From the NCBI GenBank assembly GCA_005281725.1, contig SSBO01000013.1, positions 232,929 through 296,928 on the forward strand: DNA of 64,000 nt. The letters run 5' to 3'. The DNA comes from Wuchereria bancrofti. Taxonomy: Eukaryota > Nematoda > Chromadorea > Rhabditida > Onchocercidae. This document shows, piece after piece, positions 32,758 to 44,719 of this stretch; positions within the stretch are counted from its first letter, which is position 1; each line of letters starts with the position of its first letter. The notes beneath the pieces were generated by a model. It did not search any database, was not told the origin of the DNA, and worked only from the letters and a program-made list of their open reading frames with translations. A program made the translations under genes and the position numbers.

Positions 32758-32817
32758 CCATTTTCAGTTTTTCAATTTAAATGAAATAAATTTCTACCTG
32801 ATTGGTTGGCCAGTTAG

Positions 32818-33048
32818 TTATACAATGAAAACAGGATTTAAATTGTGCTGATGACGATGAAATGGATGACAATTAATACATGGTCCACAACATATACAAT
32901 CATAATAATATCCGTATGGCGGTATTTCCGCTGCGCTTAACATGCAACAACAACAAATAAGAAGAATCATAATTATAAACAATAAACCACCACCATATGG
33001 CGCATAATGATAATAATAACCATGATATTGTTCACCATAAATGTACAT
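32818..33048 (-). CDS. Small Tyr/Cys-rich single-pass membrane protein (hypothetical)
   Basis: A single-exon frame of 76 codons plus stop, starting at ATG 33048; the frame is open further upstream (to about 33078) without another ATG. The product has a short Tyr-rich N-terminus (HGYYYHYAPYGGG), one strongly hydrophobic helix (LLFIIMILLICCCCMLS, about residues 24-40), then a Pro/Tyr/Cys/His-rich tail (PPYGYYYDCICCGPCINCH). The layout, with Cys clusters at the membrane edge, recalls small CYSTM-like or palmitoylated membrane proteins, but I recognise no family. Support comes from non-random composition, a helix in the expected place, less A/T-biased third positions than the flanks, and a downstream AATAAA. 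A missing upstream exon is possible. The RHBDD1 gene, same strand, ends 0.77 kb upstream. Confidence 0.5.
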   Translation of the reverse strand: MYIYGEQYHGYYYHYAPYGGGLLFIIMILLICCCCMLSAAEIPPYGYYYDCICCGPCINCHPFHRHQHNLNPVFIV

Positions 33049-33813
33049 TTTTGAATATTTATGATAGCCACACCGCACGGCAATATTTAGAAATCAACAA
33101 TTATACATATTTTAAAATAAAAATTTTTATAGATATTAATTCATAATGCTTTTTTTTTCATTTCTTAATTGATCATTAGAATGAAACATAAAGCAAATTG
33201 TATAATGGTTACAATATCTTTTTATACATTTAATATACAATTGATCTAAGCAGAAAGAAAAAAAAGAAGAGAGTTATAAACATTGTTTTTCTTTCTTAGT
33301 AAACTTCATAACTTCTCCAAAATATAAGAAATTATAGCTTTTGTAATTATTGACTAAAAAAAATTAATGAATCATAAACAGAGAGACATAATTACATATG
33401 CTGAAATAACAGTATTTTAAGTTATTTAATTATGAAAAATGAAAGTGATTATTTCGTGCATTTTATTTCATAAAATGCACAGCAATACAACTAATATTAT
33501 GTATACACAATAATTTCTTTTATAAAAAGAGCTAAACTAAAGAAACCCAATATTTATTTCGTAAAGCAAAAAACAAAAAAAAAAAAAAAGGAAAAAAAGA
33601 AAAATTATTTTTGGAATTACCAGTGCCTCAATTTCGCAAAAAAACATTGATTAAATAAATCCAAATTTTACATTTAATAAATCGAAAATCATTTTTGCTT
33701 TATTTCGTAATATCAGTTACAGATATAATTAATAAAAGCTTTGCACGAAGCTCTAAAATATAATAAGTGAATAAGTGAATATTGATACTAAAAAGGGTTT
33801 AGAAGGACAAATA
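33049..33813. other. Intergenic region, small membrane gene to RHBDD1
   Basis: No gene is seen. An AATAAA on the minus strand at 33699-33704, about 110 nt after the RHBDD1 stop, may be its polyadenylation signal. Confidence 0.4.
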
Positions 33814-36800
33814 TCAACTGTCTTCATACAAACTTCTATGCGTTGCTCGCCATAGCTGCTCCTCTTCCGACATACCACCTGTATACTCGTTAAAATTTCC
33901 TAAAATTTTAAACATACTGGTAGAATTGATTCAATAAATACCAAAGAACATTCACCTTATATTTATAAAGCTCCAAATTTAAACCGCGGGAAACTTTTTT
34001 AAAGTCTGCTAATTAGTTAAGATAATAATTTCATTCAACCTATCTTCTCGCATAAAATGGTAAAAGGTAAATGAAATACGACTAACTCGTATAATCATCA
34101 TCAAAAGTAAAATAAAAACTCAATATATATCAGATTAGTATTGGGTTCGTTAGTCTGATTCACCACTTTCAAGAAAAGAAATTAAATATCGATCTATTAG
34201 AATATATTGAGTATCACATTTTGTTAAAATAATATATTAAAATAACAATAACTTTGTTCATTTCGCCATCCATATGAAGGTCTTTCAAATGCAGCGCTGT
34301 TTCTACCTCCAAAGCCCGAATTAGTGAACCAATTTCTGTTATTTGATCTTATTCTATTCCTTGTCTGTGCAAATGATTCCGGTATACTACCTGGTATTCA
34401 AAATATATTATGCTATTTGAGAGAGAGAGAAGAATCAAACCTAAATTCTACATCTCTTTAAAAAAAAAAAAAAAAAAGAATGAAATTAGACCAATATGAA
34501 CAGTGACAGTAAGAAAGTTAAATTTATTATAACAAATGGAGTCAGAATTGTAAGAAAAAAAAGAACTAACCAAGTAAAAGAGAAATGATGCTTTCTAGAA
34601 TGTCAACAACTGTTTTTAATGGACCCATCGTATAGGCTAAACCAACAATGATGCCCGAAAGATGACCAATAAATGATACATTGGGAGTCAACATCTTTAA
34701 AAAATGAAATTAGAGTATCATAATATTAAAATAAGTAGAAAATATGCACCGATGCTTGAAATAATTTTGAAATCGATTTGTAAAATATTAGTTCTGCAAA
34801 ACTTTATCTGAAGTCAAACTCATTTCTTTCTCAGCAGTTATTTAACGTATTGCACCAATTAATAATATTCTCATTGCAGTGTATAACATTAAACGTGTAT
34901 TAGATAAAAGAATTTCTTGAAAACTCATTTTTTGAGTTCTAAATCTTTAAATAAATTTAAAAAAAAAAAAAACTACTTTACAATTTGATTTTTAAAAAAC
35001 CAATCTGTATAATATAAAACCGATCTATGTAATATAATACGTATAAGGAAAACAAGAAAAGCATAGAAATATTGAAAATAACTAAAATGTTGTGAAAAAT
35101 GTAAAAAATATATTTGAAATTATGATGAATTAACATTTAACCAACTTGTAGAAAGAACAGTTCTGCCCAGCAAGCAAGCTGTGATGGTATAGGAAGCCAT
35201 CCAAATAAATTGTGATCCGAATAAGGAAAATATGTTGTATGGAGTATTTTCAAAGCAAAAAGTACACCTGTAAAATAAATTTTGGAACGACTTATTTCAT
35301 TACAAAATGTTTTTTAATTCAAACAGTACAACAGTGAACATATGATGGATGAGTTGGTGAGCCAAAACTGTACGAAAAAACATTGTTCATACCATCTGAA
35401 TGTTATCTAAAACAACTTTAAAGTCTGAATAGAATCAATTAGTTAACCGGAAAAAAGGAATCAATCAACTAACCGAAAAAGAAGAATCAGTCAGCTAACC
35501 GGAAAAAAAAGAATCAATTAGCTAACCGGAAAAACCAACAGCGCATTGATTCATATAGCCACCACCATTAAAAGAGAATACTTCATCGGCTAAATAGCTT
35601 AATCCAACCATAGTACAGTTTGTTGCAACGGCAAATACTGCCAAGAGCAGTAGGAAACGATTCGAACCTAGCCAAGGCTCTAAACGTCGACCCTAAAATA
35701 AACATAGCATTTGTAATTATTAAGGGTATCTCGAAAGCTATCTGCTAAAGGTTGTGACAAATATACATTAGTTTTTAAATATACATTAGATTTCTAAAAA
35801 TAAATATATCTAAGAAGAAAAAAAGATATTTAAACTAAAATAGTTTATGCAAATATTAATAAAAATGATTTTTTTTAATGGTACATTTCGTTAAATGCTA
35901 TCATTTAAATTTAATGATCAAGAAGAATGAAAAGGTAAACACAGAATAACCAACAATGTAAATTTCTCATGAAAGTACAAATAATAATATGTAATAAAAG
36001 TGAATTCAGATATAACTATTTTCAGCATATTAAAATTAGCACGTAATTCACTGATATTATTAGAGAAAAGCAGTAAAATCTTCTAATCTAAATTAACGTT
36101 TGCATTTGTTTGCTAACTATAATTAATATTTCATGAATATATAGAATGATTTTTCTAAAATAAAACTGAGCAAAAAAAATTACCTTCCACAATAATGAGA
36201 TCATATTAAAATAAAGATGCATGTCATCAACATGCATAACTGTGGATGCAAGCATTCGTAACCATTCAGATCGATATAATATACGTGACGGTAGAAGACA
36301 CATAGCTTCTAAAAATTATTACTGCTTTAAGGAATAATTAAATTATGAGCTTTTTTTAAATGCAAGAAATCAATTAGGACATCTAAAAACAATAACACTG
36401 TTCTAAAATATTAATTATTGAATGACATTCATGTTTTTTTCCTTTTTTTAGAATTAAATTTCTGCAAAGCTTATTCATTATCGAAACATCCTATTTACTG
36501 CTTTAAAATATTGATTAGAAAATGACATTCATGTTTTTTATTTAAATTAAATTTCTTTAGCAAAGCTTACTCATTACTGAAACGTTCTATTTATATTGTT
36601 CATTCATTTTTTATTCTTATATATACAATTACATTTAAGTATTAAGTTTTGATATTAAATTGATATGAAGAAAAAATATAATAATGTAAAAAAAAATAAA
36701 TAAAAACTTAAATCTAAAAGTAAAAAACACGAAATAAGACCATTCTTAAATTTGCACTTAAAAGACGAAAAGTATTAGAAATTAATGGAATTTATTCAAC

Positions 36801-36986
36801 AATAAACTAAACTAACATACCTGTCCTATGTTGTCCAAGAAAAGGAAAATAACCAAGAAAAATCGCCATTTGAAATATTATAACAGCTAAAGTAACTGGT
36901 GGAATGTAACGTGAATTAAATAGCTGATATGCCAATAAATATATACCATAATTATTCTGTCGTCGACGATTCTGATGAAAAAACAT
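33814..36986 (-). CDS. RHBDD1: RHBDL4-type intramembrane rhomboid serine protease
   Basis: Seven coding exons: 36986-36821, 36308-36184, 35692-35527, 35267-35146, 34694-34571, 34390-34253, 33899-33814; 927 nt, 308 aa (human RHBDD1 about 315). The N-terminus (NYGIYLLAYQLFNSRYIPPV) matches the family. Next come the H-DD-HLYFNM-SLLWKG block (about 81-98), the catalytic Ser in CAVGFSG (Ser152) and the catalytic His in SFIGHLSGIIVG (His204). The C-terminal tail is Asn/Arg-rich and ends in MSEEEQLWRATHRSLYEDS, the ubiquitin-interacting-motif position of RHBDL4. The family cleaves ER membrane proteins and feeds them to ER-associated degradation. The start is the first ATG after an acceptor at 36997-36998. 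The upstream region carries three UPRE-like sites. The donor of exon 3 lies in a tandem repeat that copies the splice site four times. Confidence 0.94.
35433..35535. repeat. Four tandem copies of a 26-27-bp unit containing a splice donor
   Basis: On the minus strand the unit reads about TTTCCGGTTAGCTAATTGATTC. The GT of the donor-like GGTTA core falls at 35525-35526 (true exon 3 donor), 35498-35499, 35472-35473 and 35446-35447. Unit 1 overlaps the last bases of RHBDD1 exon 3; units 2-4 are intronic. Confidence 0.85.
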
Positions 36987-36996
36987 TTCTAATTCA

Positions 36997-36998
36997 CT
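36997..36998 (-). other. Splice acceptor upstream of RHBDD1 start (possible trans-splice site)
   Basis: TTTTGCAG on the minus strand is followed by 10 nt and the ATG at 36986. An open frame continues upstream to another ATG (37034), but the acceptor and family alignment favour 36986. Confidence 0.5.
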
Positions 36999-38108
36999 GC
37001 AAAATTGCCAAACTGTTTGTTTACACACATACACATTCCTCCATGTATTCCAAAACAGTTAAAAATTAGCAAAGGTAACTAAAATTGAATGATAAAGAAA
37101 AATCAGCGGATAAACTATATGAGATGTTATCAGATGATTTTTTCAATTGAAATTTTGTAACATTTGATATAATATCTAACACACAAACATAAAAATAATC
37201 CTAAATTTTGCCAAGACAAACATTCCAACCTGAATCTAAACAACAACCAGTATGTTCCTACTTGTTGAAAAAAAATCTTTAACAAAAAATAAAAATGCAA
37301 ATATTTCAAGAATAATCCAAAATTTTGCTAAAACAAATATACATCAATCTTCTTTATTCATCGCTCTCTTTTTTAACAACATTGAACGCTGACGTGTCTA
37401 AATTGCTAGTTCACGTCAGCACTTACTACTCCACGTCAGCGTTAACGGTCACAATCTTTTAGCAATTTTTTTCTTTTTAAGAAGATATGTCAAATGTATC
37501 ATCGTATTTGATTACAAAAAGAATTCTTTTGCTCTACCTGCGACAATAACGTAGGAAAATGAAAAATTTTGATAAATAAATCTGTACCAAAAATAGGCAT
37601 AAGAACATTTTACCTTAGTAGCATTTTTTTTTTATTTGATGATAAATCACAAATGAACACGTAAGCACATGTTCAGATATAAACAAATATAAATTACAGT
37701 TTTATCACATTGCCATATTACAGCCATCTATCATATCACACCGTATCATACCAGCAGTTTAATAAACAATTATGAACCATGGAAACCCATTGAGAAACTT
37801 TTTGTATCCTGAATAATTGACAAACAGTACCATAATAGTCAGTTTTTCTGTTTCTACAATTAAGTCAGAATTGAATGTTGTCAAAATGATACTGAAAGAT
37901 GAGGACAGTTTTTGAACTTTACCAATTGAATATTGTGAGATCTAAAAAGTTTAACAAGAATATCACAGAAAATGTAAAGTTAAGTTATATATAAGTTACA
38001 AAAGCCATACAAATATGTTATTTTCAAACGATACCAAACAAAAGTATCAATTGAGAAATTTACGACTTCTACCAAATATGGAAATTAAATTCTGCAAGGT
38101 TCCATACT
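36999..38108. other. Intergenic region between COG6 and RHBDD1
   Basis: This 1.1 kb should hold the COG6 3' UTR and the RHBDD1 promoter. No gene is seen. Its striking content is the TGACGTG cluster at 37390-37438. Confidence 0.5.
37390..37438 (-). promoter_or_regulatory. Cluster of three UPRE/XBP1-ATF6-type TGACGTG elements
   Basis: TGACGTGG (minus, core 37432-37438), TGACGTGA (minus, core 37412-37418) and TGACGTGT (plus, 37390-37396) lie within 49 bp. The two minus-strand cores are exactly 20 bp apart. All three sit in the longer block GCTGACGTG/CACGTCAGC, and the outer two extend to AACGCTGACGTG and its reverse complement. TGACGTG(G/A) is the unfolded-protein-response element bound by XBP1 and ATF6. 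The cluster is about 430 bases upstream of the RHBDD1 ATG. Function is inferred from the motif and gene identity. Confidence 0.55.
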
Positions 38109-41100
38109 TTACATCCATACTTTCAGTAATTCCTGGACCTAAAATAGAAATATGATTTAAAATGATTTGGTACAAATGCAAGAATCGAACTGCACTCCAA
38201 ACTACTAGGTTTTGGATTTAAAAATTTGAGCTAAATCAAAAATTTTAAGCAATTAAATTAACTGAAGTGCCTGAACTACTATTTCTATTTTATACCATAC
38301 AACTGCAAATTTCGTACCTGTCCGACGGTTTTAATCGATAGTTGAGAGTATTTGTTGCTTGGATCAATTATTTTATTGTAAATTATTCTGTAAGCTGCTA
38401 CCACAGTTTCGATTGTCCGCTCTCGTATCGTATCCCTGAATTTTAATTAATTTGAATATCTTAGACATAACATGTATAAGTTACAAGATTAGTTGTAGAA
38501 TGGAAGATCATTAAGTTTTTTCGGGAAGATTAAAACATTACATGAATGAACGGATGGTAGAGTAAAATCATTAGACCAAACGGTGAACATTTAAACATAC
38601 CTTAGTCTAGTTGATGATATTTTCATACATTGATCTAACCTATATTTATCAGGATTTGTCAGAAAAGTGTCAAATGAAAGCAACGTGCTCGATATTCGAG
38701 ACGGCTCCATTCCAGTGATTTCAGAAAGCGCTCCCTGAAAGTATTTTGGAAAAGCAGATAATTTACGAATACAATGTTTCGAATATTAATGAGAAAGTTA
38801 ACGAGAAATCTTTAAAATACAAGTAGTTCAAAAACATTTGCAATCAAAGGTTTGAAAACTAATTAAGGACTAACTAAACGACAAAAATCATATCATATTA
38901 TTCAATTAGGGTCTCGGATAGCAATATTAGCAAAAATTGGTTTAGACTATTATGTTAAGACAGATACAGCAATAACTGTAGCAATTTCATTTTAAACTGC
39001 AGCAAAGAAAAAACTAGAATTATGTTGCAAAAAACAATTTAAAATAAATGCAATGATACCTGGCTTGGTTGATGAGCTAAGGCTTTGCGATACAGTTCAA
39101 TTAATCCTGTTTGTGTTATAATGAAGGTAGTTTGTTCACTAACAAGAACATCAACGTTTGCGTCAATCTTAAAAAATTAACGAAAACTTTGGAAGGATTA
39201 TTGAAGAAATTTATTTCAGCATCTAATCTTCAGCTAATAGTGCTCCGAAAGAAGCTATCATGTTAAAATTCAGAATAAACTGAGCAAGAATCTATTATAA
39301 AAATATATGACCTACAACAATCTCAAAAGATAAAAAGATCAAGTTTCACCCAATCTGTTCCCTTTCCTCCCTATCTGCTAGTCTCCATTTATTAAATTAT
39401 TTGTTTTCCTTTTTACCGGGCTAGAAACCTGTCAGATCATATGTCCCAAGAAATCAACAAGAACATAATCACACCTGAGCTTTAATCATTTCAAGGCGTG
39501 AATCCGTGAACTGATAAAGTATGATAGCAGAATTTACAGCAGAAAGACAATTAAGAGTATAAACTGCAACATCAACAGATGAATGAAGTTGTGTTGCTGA
39601 TAATTGAACCGCTTGATTTAGCGGATCAAGAATCGCTGTAAAGATCTGAAAAAATAAGAAAAAGAAAGACATAACTCGCCAAATTCAAAAGCTTACTAAT
39701 GAAATGTCAACTTCTGTTGACATCAAATTACAAATATTTTCCCATGAAAACAAATTAAAATGTTACATTTTAACTCGTTTTCAACTTCCAAAAAACTCAT
39801 CCTACTAAGTTGTAATAAAAAAAGTTCCTGTTTAATCTATTATAAAACATAGCAACAGCGTCGTACTTAGAACAGCAAATCCATTACTTAAGGTGGTTCG
39901 TAGTCAAATGAGGCTACTTACCTTTTCAAAATTTTCTTTTTTATCAGCCACGGCAGCAACACCACCATCATGTGATTCCAAAACATCTTTAAGCAACACG
40001 AGTACCTGGTGAACAGCAAATACTGGAAGCAAATCGTAATCAGGCGTACCCATCTTAACAAAAAATTTTACTATCATAGCATAATCAAAAAAAAAAAAAA
40101 CGCACTAATCCTTTGAATTCCATTCACTTCAGACATCAGTTTTAATTCTGATTCATTTTTGTTTAAAAGAACATTATATATATAAAGTTGCTTATTCTTA
40201 TCGAAATATCAAAAGAACAAAGACATTCAGTATTCTAAAGTTCCCGAGTGTTAACAAGTAACTATTCATGCTTAAAACTAATCAAAATTGAATCCATCTA
40301 CTTATTCAAAATTCTACTTTTTTTTGGCTTTCTTATAGTGAAATATTCTAAATACATTAATCCAACCTTTCCAACAAGTTTCTGAACTAAGGAGTGTAAT
40401 CCGCTGAAAAACAAGTTTAATGTCAATTCTTTGAGTTCTTTAAATGTCTGAATTAACATCGAATCCGAGTTCAAGGAAGAACTGAAAAAAAATTCAGATT
40501 TCAGTTGGATTTTGATTTCAATTGACGACAGAAGAGGTGACTCAAAATTTAAACGAGTCGTCTAAACAGAAAGAAAAAATTGGTCATAAAAACGACTCTC
40601 TTTCCCTTTTTATTCCGTCGCGTCCTGTTTCTTTTTTATTTTTTATATACTTCACTGAGCAATTATGCTGCAATAATTTAGCCACAAAACCTTTAATTCA
40701 AAACACCTAGAAAAAGAAAAAAAAGCAAACTATTCAAGATGAAACGGACTACCAACAAATGTGATAATAAACTCAAGACAATTCAAAAACTACTTACGAC
40801 ATTGTTTCCAAATAGAAAGTGAAAAGACATGACAATCGATAAAGCACAATACAATTCGTTTCTGTTGTTAGAGCTTGTTCAACACGAACCTGGTTATAAA
40901 CACTTGAATTTTTTTTAACTTAAAGTAAAGAGTAATAAGTTCAATAAAAAAATTAACCAATAAAAAAATTCCTATATTCAGACGAAAAACAAAACATGTG
41001 ATTAAAAAAATTCATTTTACGTACTTTAAACGGACGACAAAGTGCTTCGGAAATTTGGCTCTGTATACCGGTGCTCTTCTCTTTCAAAACTGAAAGTTTT

Positions 41101-44100
41101 TAAACTTTTAAATAATAGATTCTTAGATTTCACACAAACAATTCAATAGATATGTTTTTTGCGCTTGATAAAACAATAGAATACAGTTACAGAACTAAAA
41201 AATGCATTGTTGTTCCTACCTAATATCATTGCAAGGGACATAACTGCATAGTTCACATTTCTTGGATGTCAAATTTTTCATATTTTTTTGTAAATCATCG
41301 TTACTTTTATTTTATTTTTTTGTTCGTACAGAGAAACTCTAAATTAAATCTTTGCAAGAAAAAACAAATACCATCTGAATTACACAATTTTAGCAATGCT
41401 TGCAAAAGTTCTCTTTCAGTAGCCATTGCCTGATGAATCCATGCAAGCATATCACTGATATATCTGAATTACCAAAAATCAAAAGTTATAGTTTACCGAA
41501 GTATGACGAAATGGAAAAATATTAAATACCTAATTGGTGAACTAGAAAAGAGGAAAATTCTTCAGTGAAAAAAAAAATAAAATTTGTAAAAAATTGCCTT
41601 AGGCAATAAAGAGAATATAAGCATCAAACAACCTACCTCAGTGGGTCATGAGACAACAATTCAATTGGCTTAGGTGTACCACCAGCACCTACAGGAGAAA
41701 ATAATGAAGTTTTAACGCTGGAAGCTACAGTTGAATAAAACATATGCTGAATAAAATTCAAATCTAATGAATGACCTATCAGTAACTTCATACTATCAGT
41801 TAATTATATTCGATAAGGAAATAATTTCCAGAAATTTAAGAGAAAATTTTCCTAATTTGAAGAAACTGATCGCTCAGAGAATGTAAATATCTAAACAAAA
41901 ATTGAAAATTTGTATGGAATAGGTTTTCCTGAAACAAGCTTTGTTTGATCTGTAAGATTCAATCATGCAACCAGTTCTTTAATTTAGAAATAAAAGGTAA
42001 AAAATGTTTGCTGACAAGCACTCTACTGGTATCATAGATAACATAAGGATTCTATTGCGCCTTAACTTACAGAAAAAAAGGAATATATCCCAAAAACGTA
42101 ACGAACCTCCTCGTGTCAGTGCGTCGATATATGCTCGTACTAAATAATTTCTTCGAGCCGTAGTGTACTCATCTAAGGCATAATTGAAAAGCACTTCACG
42201 GTCTTGAAGCGATGCAATTGACTGTACCAAAACTCCTTTTAGTTCCAAGAATTCCACATTAAGCAATCGACATTCTCCTAAATGCTGGTAAGCTGAAGAT
42301 GGTATATCATTTAACAACCAAGAGAGCGGAAAATAAATTCATCCTAAACTATTAATAAAACATTAAATTCTTTGTAAATCAAATTTTATGAAAATCTAAC
42401 CTTGACACTTCATCGATTTTAAATGTAATTTAAGTAGAACCATTCGCCAACTTAAACTACTAAAAGATAACTATATATCTTCAAAAGTTCATTTCATAAA
42501 ATAAAAATATGAAGCTATAATTTACCTACACCTTTTAAAAGATTTCCATCAAAACACTGTTTGTAACAAATCAATGTTTTTTTTTTTGAAATACCTGAGA
42601 TTTTTGTGAAGTATATTTCACTTATTTTAAATACCTTCTACTTTAATTCGCGAGGCTTTTTTGTAATCTTACAAAAAATTCATTCACATTACGTTGCCAA
42701 AAACAGTACACTTTGATGAAGTATCACGGTTAGATTTTAATTAAAATTAAAATGAAGACGAAAGCATACGCTGAATTGAACGGTAAAGCACTTCATACGC
42801 TTCCTCCAATTTATTTGCCATTTCTTCCATTATTTCTAAGCTAAAAACTGCCAATTATTATGATTTTATTGATTTTATATTCGATCTTTCCATAGTGATT
42901 ATCTTTTATCCTCAGAAAATGCTAAAAGAGTAAAGATAAAATCATTTAAAGAAACTACGCAGCAAGATGCTCTCCAGAAGATCGAAGAAGTTGTTTACTG
43001 TCATCGTGGATCTGCTTTACACGTTGTAATGCCGCAAAAAATTTTGCATTAACAGTGCCATCTGTAAAGGGAAAAGCTCTGTTTCCAAATGTAAAGATTT
43101 AAGCTAAAATTTTAGTAAATTCCTAAATGTTCTACATAATGAAAGAAATAGAAGCAAGACGACTTAAAGGAATCGTTATAATTATCGAGATATCTCAACA
43201 TTATAAGAATAATTATTATGCAAAATGTAAGAAAAACTGACCAGCTTCGGAACCTTTCAAAGCGGTTTCTTCTTCAGGTGTTAATGAATAACGACTCAAG
43301 AAATCATCAATTGCTATCTGTTTTCTCTCAAGTGTTTGCCTGCAAAAACCTAAATTATCATTGCAAATATTAGCTTATAAATAACATTACAAAACTTATG
43401 ATAAGGCTATGTTACTACCATTTAAAATATTGTTGCCTTACATCGTCAAATGAAAAATAATTTTTGCACTACAAAAAGAGATATTAGCAACAAAATATTA
43501 TATTAACTTAGCTCTCAGAAAACAAGAAAAAACAGAAAACAGAAAATAAAAAAAGTGTCTTTCGCCTGACACATTAAGTCATCGATCCTTCATTATATAG
43601 CATTATCGAGTAATGGCTAAACTGACTGAATTGACGATTGATCATGATCAAAGTTAAATTCATTCGCAGCCTAAATCTATGATCACCTATTGGTTAACAT
43701 CCTCTCTACTCTTTGAATATATGAAATATTACTGAATTAGACTTTTTATTAAATTTATTGAAGAAATTACTTTTCATTCTGCAGTGCAGCAGTTCTAGCT
43801 AATAAATCTTGCGTTTTTGCTTTATTCAATTGTATTTTATTCGTCATATCCTGACATATACTGTTTAACTGCATGACTTTGGCCACAAAATCTTGCACTT
43901 GATCATTTACCTGCATTTTGTTGTTTTTATTACTCAAAAAAAAAAAAACATACAAAGCATGTCAGTCATTACCAATAGAAAGCCTTGGAATATACAGAAA
44001 AGTGAAATTTCAAACAAATACCAATCCAAAAGCTTTCAAGTACTCTCGATTTGCTTTAATTTTTCGTTCCTCTAACTCGTACGTCAATCTTCGTTCTACA

Positions 44101-44719
44101 TGAATATCAATTTTATTCAACATTGGTGCAACGTAATCTACCATTTTTAAAAAATCCTGCAAAAAAAAAAAATACGAACTAAAGTAAATAAACCAGTATG
44201 AAAATAATTAAATGCACAATTGAGACAATGCAATAAGTCCTGGGAACATTCAATTTCCGTTTCTAAATAGACCTCAATAAATCCAAGATAATTCGCTGAT
44301 TATCTCTTCATGTATTGCTGCATTCCAGAACAAAATTATTACTTTCAAGCTTTTAAAATCCTCTAATCTGCCACTTCTGTTTTAACAATTTCCTAAATCA
44401 AATCAAGATCCACAAGGAACAACACCAATATAAAGTGTTAGTACTTTTTATCATCAATTAGCAAACTAAGTAAATAGAAGAGAGTTTCCTATCTCGAAAT
44501 GCGTTGGAATTGACTGGAGTGATCAAAAAACAATGATAAATGTATTCCCATATATAAATTCACAATGAGAAAAAAGTATACGTTATCATGGATAAAAACT
44601 GCTTTTAATACCTGATCAGTGTGTAATTTCTGCGAAACCAATGATTCCACTTTTTTTCTGATTGGATTTGAAGAATCGGTACTGCTTGTTGGCTTAATAC
44701 TTCCTCTATGGGTTGACAT
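38109..44719 (-). CDS. COG6: Conserved oligomeric Golgi complex subunit 6
   Basis: Eighteen coding exons: 44719-44612, 44156-44022, 43910-43771, 43339-43242, 43061-42959, 42840-42770, 42292-42107, 41688-41637, 41463-41372, 41089-41025, 40889-40798, 40481-40367, 40053-39922, 39645-39475, 39167-39060, 38734-38601, 38435-38318, 38138-38109; 1950 nt, 649 aa (human about 657). COG6 landmarks in order: N-terminal coiled coil with SICQDMTNKIQLNKAKTQDL; RVKQIHDDSKQLLRSS; LEIMEEMANKLEEAYEVLYR; LDEYTTARRNYLVRAYIDAL; PIELLSHDPLRYISDMLAW; ALCRPFKVRVEQ; LDPLNQAVQLSA; QFTDSRLEMIKAQID; C-terminal IDPSNKY. The protein is part of lobe B of the COG tether, which returns vesicles within the Golgi and is needed for glycosylation enzyme retention. 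The last exon codes only nine residues plus stop. No SL-type acceptor is clear at the start; a weak GAAG lies just before the ATG. Confidence 0.95.

Noticed and set aside
36987..37034. Alternative upstream start of RHBDD1 at 37034
   Set aside because: A strong TTTTGCAG acceptor lies between that ATG and the next one, and the family alignment begins after the downstream ATG.
38160..38210. tRNA-like T-arm (GTTCGATTC on the minus strand) in a COG6 intron
   Set aside because: No matching acceptor, D-arm or anticodon stem could be folded around it.
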